A stretch of DNA of 64,000 nt from the NCBI GenBank assembly GCA_034440635.1, contig JAOTON010000466.1, forward strand, positions 248,001-312,000, read 5' to 3'. Every line of letters begins with the position of its first letter. Positions within the stretch are counted from its first letter, which is position 1. Source of the stretch: Lepas anatifera (Eukaryota; Arthropoda; Thecostraca; Lepadidae). The position numbers and the translations under genes were made by a program. The notes below the pieces were generated by a model that did no database searches, had not been told where the DNA came from, and saw only the letters and a list, made by a program, of their open reading frames with translations. Shown one piece after another: positions 26,901 through 38,900 of the stretch.

Positions 26901-29900
26901 AAGCAAACATGTTCCGAGAAATTTAGCTCCTTGAAATACCCTTTCGGACGAATTACTCGAAAGCCGTTGGAGATAAGTGGGTAGTGTAAATGAATTGAAT
27001 GACTGCTATTAATTTTCCTATTCAGCCATGTCAATTCTGAGCTTGTGGATGACATGTGCTCTGAACCGAAAAGCTGCAAATAAAAGGTTTTCTACTAAAA
27101 TTATATTTATACATATAAGACAAGGAATTTTATTATCACGATATCCATCTCCGAATATTATCAGGCGGAAGCAATGTTCTTTCATTATTTGAAATGAAAA
27201 GTCAAATCGGCGCATTAGATCGCGAGAGATTAAGATTTAAATGAAATGAGCAAAAATGTAGTCCTCCGGCAAAATGGCAAAAACTAGGTCAGAATTTTAC
27301 GTTTTCCACTGGAAACTATGCCTAAGCACAAGAAAATTGACGTAGCTGCCTCCACGTGGCTGTCTTTAAACTAACTGAAGCGTGCCTTCTGACATTTCGA
27401 GCTTACAAGTCGGCTGTCAAATTTCAATATCTTTTTGCTTGTACTAGAAATACTGCGTTTTGGCGTAATAAATATTGTCGGACCAGTTCGAACTTTTTTT
27501 CTTAGGTGGCCTTGTTGCTTATTCAAAAGGAGGCAAATTTCAAGTTCGTCGCTTAAGAAATAGAAATGATAAAAATGCAAAATTGAAAACATTTGTTCCA
27601 AAATTTCTCAAAAACTATTTTGAATTTAAATTCGGGGGTCTTAGTTTGGGCGTCTAGCGTAAAAGGGCAATCACCCTACACAATTGCAGAGCCCTGGTAT
27701 CAACTGTCAGAACCGCCAAACGGCCAGAATAGAGCCTCTTGAGAAATCTCAATCCGCTTCGCTCCATGGATTTCGTCATGCGGCTCTGACTCAGCCGTAC
27801 TCGATCTTCGGACGAATAAGTGATCTATACAGCATAAGAAGCTTATAACGTAGCGTATAACAATGAGCGTATAACGTGCGCATAACGTATATATAGGCGA
27901 TAAGCGTATAACGTGTATAGCATGAGAAAAATTTCTCTATCTGCACGGTATCTCATCCTCGTCAACACCTTCAGTATTTTCAGCGTATCGAAACATTTTT
28001 TGCGGAAATCCTTCAGGTGTGGCACATATGAAAGCTTATCGAGTGTGAGCCTGATAAATCTGGTTTCTGCTACAACGTCGCTCGGATTTCCGCGAATTTA
28101 CCAAATCGGGTATTCAGTCTCAATGTCTATTATAAAAGTGCATGCACTATGTCTTTGAACTTGAAAATTTCAGTCCATTGCGTGTGATCCATTGCTGCAA
28201 TATGTCAAGGCCAAGCTGCAGCCGCCTCTGCGCAGCTGCTGTAGTAGACACTGTCACACATATTGTGAAGTCTTCAACGAAAAACACGTGACGTATGTTT
28301 GCGGGAAGTGTCTGCAATATCATTGGTCATAACTGCAAACAAGGCTATGAATATCGCAGAATCCTGGGCTATGCTACTCTGTTGCTGATGCCAATCCGAT
28401 ACGACTGAGTTTACGCGAAATCTAAAATACCTATTTTTCGGAATATTAGAAATAAACCACCCCAAGTGGCCTCGCACGCCGAGTCCAAAGAGTTTCTGCA
28501 GAACGCCATTGGATAGCAAAGGCGCCCCCCAAGAGATGATGGCGCCCCCTGGGGAGGAAGGCGCCCCCTCCAGAAAATCTTGCACCACTTCTCGAAAATG
28601 GAATCCGCCGTCTCTGCCTGGCTGACACTAAAACAGTAAAAGCACGACAGCAACAGGCTACCATTTAATCGGTTTAGGGAATTCCTCCAATACGCAAACA
28701 TATAACGTGAGGCGGGACGGTGGGCATTTGGGTTAAAATATGCCGGGGACAGCATTGATGAGCCAGAGGCAGCATGGATTAGGGCGGCAATGATAAACCA
28801 GGGGCAGCAGTGATCAGCCGGGAGACGTTCCATCATCATATTTGGGTTTTAGGGCGCGTAGATATCTAGGATCATACGGCGCCCATAACACTACATAAAT
28901 TACATAAATATGGCATTTCCGCACACGTTTCAAACCAGGTGGCAAAACAGGTCAGGCTGCGAAAATTGTATCAGAAGATTATATAAAAGCATATATAAAT
29001 AAGTAAATACAATAAAATGAAATATAGACACTGAAAAATGGCAGTCAGTTTCCAACGACTCACTAGGGTCAGTGATAAGGTAACAAGAAACTCGACGTTA
29101 AGTAAAATTTGAAAGACTACTAGGATGAATATATGGCACTAAAACTAACGCTCCTCGGGTATGACTTGATGCCAGTCATATCCAAAGAAGGATGCTCCCC
29201 CAGAACGTTCACTGCCTCAGGAGACGTCAGTTATGAACCAGGGGCGGCAGTGGACAGTCAGGGGCGGCAGTGATCAAGCAGAGGTGGCATTTATCAGCCA
29301 GGGGGCGGCAGTTATCAGTCAGGAGGCTGCAGTTATCAGCCAGGGGGCGGCAGTATCAGTCAGGGGCGGCAGTTATCAGTCAGCGGGCGGCAGCGTTCTG
29401 CCAGGGGCGGCAGTGATCATCCAGGGGATGCAGTTAGCAGCCAAGGGGCGGCAGTTACCCGCCAGGGGGCGGCAATTAACAGCCAGAAGGCGGCAGTGAT
29501 CAGACAGTGGTGGCAGTTATCAGCCAGGAGGCGGTAGTTATCATTCAGGGGGCGGCAGTGACCAGCCAGGGGCGGCGGTTACCAACCAGGGAGCGGAAAT
29601 GATCAGTCAGGGGGCGGCAGTGAACATCCAGGGGGCGGCAGTGATCAGCCAGGGGGCGACAGTGATCAGCCAGGGGGCGGAAGTTATCGGTCTGGGGGCG
29701 GCATTTATCAGTGAGGGGGCGGAAGTGATCAGCCAGGGGGCGGCAGTGATCAGTCAGGAGCGTCGGTGATCAGCCAGGGCGGCAGTTATCAGTCAAGGGG
29801 CGGCAGTTATCAGTCAGGGGGCGGCGGTGATCCGCCAGGGGCGGAAGTTATCAATTAGTCTGGGGCAGCAGGTTTGAGTCAAGGGGCGGCAGTTATCAGT

Positions 29901-32900
29901 CAGGGGCGGCAGTTATCAGCCAGGGGGCGGCAGTGATCAGCCAGGGGGCGGCAGTGATGATTCGGGGAGCGACAGTGACTAACCAGGAGGGGCACGTATG
30001 TATATGGATGGAGAAATAAACCGGGGGCAGCTTTGATTAGCCAGAGCCGGCATGAATCAAGGCCGCAGTGATAAACCAGGGGTGTTAGTGCTGATCAGTG
30101 ATGAACCAAAGGAGGCAATAATCATTCAGGGAGGGGGCGGCAGTGATTAACTGTTGGCGGCAGTGATCAGGCGGGAGTGGCAGTGATGTGGTGTCACAAA
30201 TCAGGGCGAAAGTGATAGGCCACGCGGCATTGACGAGGCAGAGTTTGAATAAATCAGGGTGGAAATAACAAACCTCGGGACGGGAAAACTTGCCAGGGGC
30301 GGAATGAATCAGGACGGCAGTGATGAGATAGCGTGACACCGTTCTGGGCGGCGGTGGTAAGCCAGGGGCGGCACATGTATTGGGGGTGCTCAGCACATGA
30401 TTGGGGGTGCTTAAATTAGGATTGGGGGTGCTCGGGCACCCCCAAAGAGATAGAAAATTACACCCCTGCTGGCATGGCAATACAAGTTCTATACAAAGTC
30501 TATTGGATACCCAAAATCCAGGAAGGGTCCTAACCCTCGACCCCAACCCCGGGGATCTCCACCCATGGCCGCATTTAATTATCAGCGTTTGCTTTAAAGA
30601 ACAACGCGACTGTTGGCATGCAGCCTTAACCCGCCCCCGGTGGGCCTCCGAGCCACCTTACCCCGCAGGGGGACCGATTTCCATCTGCTGGACCCGTCTG
30701 CTCCTGCTGACTTGTCCGGCACATGGATAATTGGGTACGGGATGTGACGACACCCGCGACCCCAGTTGGCAGGATGGGTTTCGCCCCCGCCTTCGGGTAA
30801 GGGGCCAAATCGAAACTGCCATCCTCATCCTTTCTGAGCCTTCCTTATTTCAAATCCTAACAAATCTTCGTTCCTTGATTCCTACCGTCCTAAACTCCCT
30901 GTCTATCCAGTTTTTTCCCGTCTCCCCGGTTGTGCCGTGGCTGGCTGTGGCCTGATCTTTCGAGCACCTTTCCAGCGACGTGTTTTCTGGTTACCTGTGT
31001 TCTCTTGTTTAGTTAATTTTATTTAGTTTCTGTCCACTCCTTTATTTGATTTATGTTGCGGATGCTCAGTTTGCACTAGCAGCCTCATCTCTGAGGTGCT
31101 GCTGCCGTTTTAACGGTGTAGAGCGCCCACATGGGCCGGAATCCTTCCTTTCAGTGTTTCGGCCCATGCCCCGACGACTGGAGTCGGCCAGCTGATTCCC
31201 AGCTGGTCGGTCGGAAAAAAGGATGCTCCGTGTTCTTTCACCTTCTAAACCACTTTTTTGTCACTCTTTCTCATGTGTGTGTAATGAAAACGTACCTTAT
31301 CGTGCATGTTATTCAGCCTGTAAATTTGACGGCTGCTGGAGGTCTGCCGGCGCAAAAGAAGGCTGAGAAAAGGGCGAAGAAGAGAAAATTCTTCAAGGAG
31401 ACAAATCTAAAACAGGTGCGGCAAAATCGACACTTGAATCAAAACTGACCGCAGCCCCTTTATTTCCTCTGGAAGAAAAAACGTGACGTTTTTAGCTAGA
31501 CTCCTCCGGCGAAAGAGTTTCTCGTGATATTTCTATCAGGAGCCTTTGCTGAAGCTGGCTCCAAAAAACATTGTTATTGTGGTATCTGTGCATTTTCTGT
31601 GCACACTGAGTGAGATTAATCAATTTATCGCATAATAGCAGAAAGATCCAATACCACAATATTCTATGAAAATAAAAATATGTTAATTAATTCATGCCCT
31701 CAAGATTTAGCTATTTGTATGAGACAGGATCTGCAAACACGAATATATCCACTTAGACGACCAAATCGGAGACTGAAAAATTGGGCTGAAGACGAACGCC
31801 TGAGCCTTAGATCACCCAAGCAGATCAAGGTTACAATTCAGGCACCCCAGCACAGGAAATCATCACGATAACGGTCCCGAAGACAGCCACCTCCGGTCCC
31901 GAGAGGGGACCAGGTGGGACCTGGACGGCGGGGTCTGCGCAACGGCGCGGGCCTCCGCCACTAATCGGCTGTCCCCCAAACCGGAATCGCCATGGAGGCG
32001 GCCATCACGACCGGCGGCGGTCGGGTTCTCTTGTGTCAGGGCGGGGTAGCCCGGCGTATCTCGTTCTAGTCCTCCTCAAAGCCGGAGATATTGAAATAAA
32101 CCCAGGACCGACAAGATGCGGCGGCTGCCAGGCCGTCGTAGAAACTAGCTCAATAAGATGCGAACAATGTGAACAGTGGTTTCACATGCGATGTACTGAG
32201 CTCAGTCCAGCAGATTTGAACCGTCTGACTCGAAGAGGTGGGTCCTGGCTGTGTGTGGGGTGTACAAGGAGAAACACTGGCGGCCCGCAGCGTGTAACTC
32301 CCCACCGGCCCCCACAGGGACAAGTATCCCAAGGCATCGGTACAATTTGCGAAATCGCCATGCAGGCATAGCTGCTCCTCCTTCACCGGGAGCGTCTGCA
32401 GCGACCCGAGCCCCTAGTGCGCTCTCCAGATGACGTGGTGAGGCCACAGAGGCCCCAGGGAGTGCCTACTACAACGAGCCCACCATTATCAAGTGGATTG
32501 CCTTCCAACAGCTCAGGCCGACAATCGAATGCGTCAGCTCCTGGACCTTGCCGACCATCGAGACAAACTAGAATGGAAAGGGGCAGCCTTAGACTGCTTC
32601 AGTGGAATGCCGATGGTGTACTACCCAAGAAAGTAGAGCTTGAACATTACCTACATCTTCACAAGCCAGATGTGGTGTGCATACAGGAAACCAAGTTAAG
32701 ACAGGGGATTAACTTCACGATCCAAGGCTACAATGTCGTGCGCAAAGATCGCACTAGAGGACGCCGAGCTAACTCCGAGGCTGGCGGGGGCGTGGCGACT
32801 TTGATACGTGAGGGCATATCATTTAAGTGCTTAGAGCGCCCCTTCGTTGCGCCTGCTGACAAGACCACGGAATCAGTAGCAGTGGAGCTCCTGTCTGGCT

Positions 32901-35900
32901 CTCATTTAACCATTGTAAACGCTTATGTCCCCCCTATACGAACAGGAGCAACTGGAGATGATCGTATACAACATTTTGACCCAGACTATTGGCCACACAC
33001 TGAAAAAACCTTTATCCTTGCTGACATCAACGGTCATAGCCCACTCTGGGACCACCAGTTGGGGGAAGATGAGATTGGACGAAGTGTTGATGACTGGTGT
33101 GTCACTCACAACTTCCTGGCTGCCAACTCCGGAGAGCCCACGCGCCAGAGCAGGGCGCCTCCCTACACTCGTTCAACCCCAGACGTCACGCTTCATCATG
33201 CACGCTGGGAGAACCGGGTTGAATGGAGTACATTTGCAGACCTCTCCTCTGACCACCAGCCAATATTCATCACGGTGCAAACAGAAAGGGTAGATATCAA
33301 AAGCCGCCCCAGGCCCCGCTACAGCTACGCCAAGGCGGACTGGAGGCGCTACGCCGCGATTGTCGACGAGGGACTTGCTGCTCTACCCCCTGGAACGTTA
33401 ATAACACCAACGTAAAGGAGGCGGCACACCATTTCAGCCGGATCGTGACAAACGCAGCAAACACCGCGATTCCACGGGGCAGTCGCAGGACTCCCAAACC
33501 CTGGTGGACTGCTGAGGTAGATGCAGCGGTAAACCGAAGAAATCACCTCCGTACGATTTCAAGAGCCGACCCAAGCCAGGGGTCAGCCTGGGTTCACGCC
33601 ACTCGTGAGGTCAAGGCCCTCATAAAACGCGCTCGCCAGGAACACTGGAAGAGTTTCACTGGGAGGCTGAATATGCGCACAGAACCTGAAAAGGTTTGGC
33701 GCACGATCCGCTCTATCGACGGAAAGGAAAAAGGCGGCCGCCAAGATGAAGCGCTTCAAGTGAGGGGGAAAACCATCGACACTGACAGTAAGAAGGCTGA
33801 TGCGTTCATTAAGGAATATGCCAGAGTCAGTCACCTCCCGCCGCGAATTAAGAGGGATCGCCGATACAAACACTCTGTCACCCGCCACCTCCAAAAACCA
33901 TGTGACGGATGCAAAGGTGAGCGCACGGCTGCCTGCTGTGCTTTCAAAAGGAGCGAACTGGATGCCGCCCTCAAACGGCTCCCAGGCAAACGTGCTCCCG
34001 GGTTAGACGGTATCTCTAACGAGATGCTGGTACGCCTGTCTGACTCAAGCCGCAATAGGCTTCTGGACCTAATCAACCTGTCCTGGTTGCGGGGCGAGCT
34101 ACCATCGTGCTGGAGGAAGGCAGTTATCATTCCAATACATAAGAAGGGAAAGCCGAAGGGTGAGATTGGCTCTTACCGCCCAATCAGCCTGTTAAGCTGC
34201 GTTTCGAAGCTCTTGGAACGGCTGGTACAGGCGCGACTCATCCACCTCCTGGAGTCACGTGAGCTCCTCTCCCCGAACCAGGCTGGATTCAGAAAGCATC
34301 GCTCCACAGAGGACCAGGTGCTGCGGGTTACCCAGGCAGTAGCGGACAGTTTCCAACGCCGAGAAAGAACAGTCATGGTACTCGTCGACTTTTCGCGGGC
34401 CTTCGACAGGACCTGGAAGACAGGCATCATCTATAAGCTCGCTGCCATGGGCCTACCGCGCTGCTACACTGCCTGGTTCCGCGCCTTTCTTTCTGATCGC
34501 CAGGCGTGCGTCAAATACAACGGCAAGTGTGGCCGTTTCCGCTGTCTAAGGGAGGGAACGCCACAGGGTGCGGTCACCTCGCCAACACTCTTCCTATCAT
34601 ACATCAACGATCTGCCCACCCACATGCCCGGAGACGTCCAAACCTCTCTCTTCGCGGACGACCTGGCGATTTGGGCGTCTGACAAGTCGATCGTTAAAGC
34701 AGAAGAGAGGGTACAGCGAGCACTCGACAACCTCCTCGACTGGGCGGAGGAATGGAAGATGACGGTCAGCAGGGAGAAGACGGTGGGCACTATCTTCACC
34801 CTGGACCCAGCGGAGGCCCGTAGAGAGTGTGCCTTAACCCTCGGCACCTCCCAACTCCGACATGAGACTGCACCAACATTTCTGGGGATCAAGTATGATA
34901 GAACCCTGTCTTTCCACCAGCACACAGAAAACCTGAAAGCCAAAATGAAGAGGAGGAATGCTACTCTGCGAGCTCTCAGCGGCAAAAGCTGGGGTGCAGG
35001 GGCGTCTGACCTTCGCACTACCTATTTGGCTTTCGTCAGGTCATGTGCCGATTACGCAGCCGGAGGCTGGATGGCAGGGGTAGCAGCATCCAACTTGGAG
35101 CAGCTGGAGGTGGCACAGCGGCAGGCCTGTCGCACTATCACGGGTTGTCTACGGTCCACCCCTGTTTCAGCCCTAGAACGAGAAGCCAATGTAATGCCCT
35201 TTCACATCCGGCGGCATGAACTGGCAGCTGTTGCCGTACAGCGCCACATCAGGGGCCTTCCCGGAGACCCCTCCAGCCGATTCTGCTCTCAGAACGCCCA
35301 CGACAGCGACTCCGTCAGGATCGAGGTTGGGCCGACACCGGCCTGGCAACGTCCGTTGACGCAGGTCTGGCTGACCTCCCTGTGGATCCATTACAGGTAA
35401 TTCCACCGGCCGCACCATGGGAACCTCTCCTCAAGGCATCGACATCCGTCCCACCCTGCTCACGGCCACCAGCAGGACAGACCCAGCAGAGACCCGCCTA
35501 GCGGCTGCACAGGCAACTCTCGACCGACTGCCTCCCGCGGACGTGACAATCTACACCGACGGCTCCGCTACGGGTGGCACTGAGTTTGGGGAGGTGGAGC
35601 GGTAGTGATGCAAGGAGGTCGCCAAATGAAACACCTTAAAGTACCTGCCGGTAGGTTCACCTCAAGCTACAGAGCAGAACTGGCGGCATTGGATGCTGCC
35701 CTTGAGTTTCTCCATACCGTTGTTGAAGACTGGAGACCTGCCGAGGTGAGAGTGTGCACCGACTCCCATTCAGCTCTCTCCAAATTAGCTGAGGGCCCCG
35801 TTGCCCAGGCAGACACTCTCTCAAGCTCTGTGTGGCGGCACCTGAAAACACTAGCACGCAGGGGACCACACATCACCCTGCAGTGGGTGCCTGGACATGC

Positions 35901-38900
35901 CGGGCTACCGGGGAACGAACTGGCCGATGAGGTAGCACGGGACGCGGCGAACCTGGACCAAAGTCAGGCTCAGATAGATTTCCAATCGGCCAAAGGCTGC
36001 CTCCGTCGATACGTCCACAAAAAATGGACGGAACACATAGCACCTACTCGTTATGCGCAAGAGTGCGGTACCAAACGCCCTACTCTAGGAGACCGCCAGG
36101 GTCTCTCACGAAGGGAAAGTGTTGAGGTGGCGCGGTTAAGCACCGGTCATTCTCTTATTCTTCGCCACTACCGAAAGCGGATTGGACTAGACCCTGAGGC
36201 TACCTGCCCAGAGTGCAATGAGGAGGAGGAAACTCTACGACACTTGCTGACCCTGTGTCCTGCGCGCGCCATCCTACGTCGGGATATATTCGGCCGGGAC
36301 GACCCAACCATTCAGGAGGCCCTGGCCGACCGGCCCCGGCTTGTGATCTTCCTCCGGCGATTAGGGCGCCTATAACGAGGCGCCCTCCATATGAATACCT
36401 CTATTCGACGGCCGGAAAATCATCATCATCATCACGACTGGTAGATAGGATCCTGGGGGGTTGAGGCTCCCCTTGCTCGGAGCCTATTGCAGCGGGTGCC
36501 AACACGACCCCTTTGGCCTTGATGTCATGATCGGAACGGGGGTGGGCCGCCCGAGGCCTCCGCGGGCGGCCTAGCTAAGCCAGCAACGCCTGGCGTCCCC
36601 TGTCCAGCGGACCCGCGTTCACTCTGGGCTGAGGGAGGAAGGGGGGAGGCGATGCCTGACCAGGTTCAGATGTGAGCTGGCTCTGCTGGGTCTGCTACGG
36701 CATCGTCGCCCCTCCTACAGTCATCACGTTCCATCATTTTGGGAACCATAGGATGGCGGAGACATACACATCATACATGGAAAACCTTAAACATACCGAA
36801 ACAAATAACACCAACAACATACAGCAGGAATCCCGAACCGACAACAATGTTACGAGTCCTGGCGTGATATTTAGAGGCAAAGACATGTCATTGGCAAAAT
36901 TAACTCCTTTCCAGCGCAAGCATGCGGTTGAGGCTTGGGGTCGAGTGAAAACATGCCAGCAGAGGAGAGACGGCTCGATTATTGTCGAATATGAGAGTGT
37001 GGACGCTGCGCGCCGTGCATTGTCGTGTTCCGCTCTTACGTTCTGGGCCAGAGAGGGAGACAGCAAGGTCAGGCGTGAAGTTGCTGTTGAGGTACAGCCA
37101 TTCAGATTCCAACCGATATCTGAAGGTATTATTACGTGCCGTGAGCTCCATGGCCTAAGCGAGAAGGAAATTATGGATGGGTTAGAGGATGAGGGCGTGA
37201 CATAAGTGCACAGATTGGGAAACACAGACTCATTGGTGTTGACCTTTAGTTCAGAGAAAGTTCCAGACCGCATCTTTGTTGGGTACACTTCGGTCCCCGT
37301 CCGAATTTTTGAACCTGGCCCTCTCAGATGCTTTCGCTGTCATCGTTTCGGCCATGGGGCTAGGTCTTGTCGGGCTGATGCGCGATGTGGCAAATGTGGC
37401 GAGAAAGAGCACGATGGCGAATGTAAGACACCAGACAAGTGCGTGAACTGCAAGGGAAATCACGCGGCATGGAACCGAAAGTGTAACGTATACCAGAAAG
37501 AGAAACAAATAGCATCAATCAAAGTAAAGAACGGCGTGCCTTTCCCTGAAGCAAAGAGGTTATACGAGGCAAATCACCCCACTGTATCTTACAGGGACAA
37601 GGCAGCCTCCTCCTCCTCTATCTCACGATCACAAACGTCTCCAATCGGTGTAGGCTTGAGTCAGATCACCCTAGGCACTAAGGTCAGAGACCTGCTCGAC
37701 ATGACTGTTGGTGATCTCTTGCGAATTTTACTGCAGTTGCTGCCTTGTGCCGAGCGAGCAGACCCACCTTCTGAGCACCAATCGACCGCTCCATCACCGC
37801 CGTGTGAGCCACAGAGTGTCTCGATTCCCGCATCGAAATATCCTGCTGTGGGTGCACAGGAATCCACAACGCCCGTCCCACCGGCAGCTCCGGAGGTCTG
37901 TCCGAGGCCTTCCGAGGCCCTCCCCGGCGTTGGCCAGGAAGATACTGGGCCTGCTAGTGACGGGGAGCAGCCATGGATAGAGGTGGGAAAGGGAGGCAAA
38001 CCAAAACATCCTAGAGGTACCCCGCCAAAACCCAATTGTTCAGCTCCATCTATCGACCCACCAATTCCCCTCAGATCCGAAGATAGCGCTCAGGCGACTC
38101 GATACAAGCGCGTCGAGGCACCAAAAACCAAAATGGGACCGCCCCCTCTCCCTTCTCCTCCTCGACAGGCACCTCGATCACCACAAGGACCGGCCCCCAC
38201 TGCTCGTCCGCGTCCTCAGTTTAAACAGACGGAACCTCCTGTTGAAACTCCAGTGGGAAGCAGACCCGAGAAGCGTGGCCTCTCTGATACCCCCCGCTCC
38301 GAGTGGGCTAGAGAGCCCTCGGAGAAGACAGAGACTGCAAACCGAGTCAAAAGGCAGCAGATCCCGATCGTTGGGACCCAGCCCAACACTAACACTAGCT
38401 CCTGATCGTAGGAGTTCTGGTGGCGGTGTCCCCCCAGCTGGACATCGCGCGACCGACTATTTTTAGTTAATAACCCCTTTTTACAATCCATCCCCAGATA
38501 AACACAATTTTACAATGGAACTGCCGTGGGATTCGGACCAATATCACTGATCTCCAGACCGTCATTAGGGCTAAACACCCCTCAATAGTAGCTCTTCAGG
38601 AGACCAAGCTGGCACCAGGTATTCCATTTTCACTGCAGGGGTTCCAGATTTTTCGTAAAGATATGCAGCGTGATCCCGTTGCCCACGGTGGGGTTCTTTT
38701 GGCAGTGAGCCACATGGTGCCAGCAAAAGAGTTAATACTTACTACAGCTGTGCAGGCTATTGGAGCGCGTGTAAACCTATTTCGTAGGGAAATAAGTATA
38801 TGTTCCATATACCTGCCCCCTGGCAGAGGCATGCCCTTGTCACAACTGGAAACACTTATGTCTGAACTCCCACCGCCAGTCCTCCTACTGGGGGATTTTA

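Larger units (their letters stand above)
19868..28616. mobile_element. hAT-like element, 8.7 kb, with internal minisatellite
   Basis: Left end CAGGGACGGCGGATTCCA and right end TGGAATCCGCCGTCTCTG are 18-bp inverted repeats with one mismatch. CCTGGCTG flanks both sides (19860-19867 and 28617-28624). Just inside the left end is the palindrome GTGGTGCAGTTGCACCAC, and TTGCACCACTT precedes the right end. The interior holds a GCGCCCC minisatellite, a dead LINE and smaller MITEs; no transposase seen. A second left end of the same family lies at 20408, so copies have nested. Confidence 0.85.
15594..30468. mobile_element. Giant hAT-like element, 14.9 kb, with nested insertions
   Basis: Left end CAGGGGTGTAATTTTC (15594) and right end GAAAATTACACCCCTG (30468) are perfect 16-bp inverted repeats, and just inside both have a TCTTTGGGGGTGC-type block. 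The flanking 8-mers are CTGGCACG (15586-15593) and CTGGCATG (30469-30476), one transition apart. The 8-bp duplication and CA...TG ends fit hAT. No hAT transposase was seen. Its own body appears to be the GGGGCGGCAG minisatellite; the rest is nested material. Confidence 0.75.
31870..36450 (+). mobile_element. LINE A: I-group non-LTR retrotransposon, nearly full length, inactive
   Basis: Order of parts: GC-rich leader, 2A-like peptide, PHD finger, AP-type endonuclease, reverse transcriptase, RNase H, C-terminal zinc knuckle, and a tail with ATCATCATCATCAC at about 36419-36434. RNase H after the RT places it in the I group (I/R1/LOA/Ingi-type). The coding parts lie in different frames, with breaks near 32300-32400, 33400 and 35600, so it cannot be mobile by itself. 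It is antisense to the dynein gene and directly abuts LINE B head to tail. Confidence 0.88.

Noticed and set aside
29220..30000. Possible CRISPR-like array
   Set aside because: Units are contiguous and vary throughout; there are no unique spacers, and the DNA is eukaryotic.
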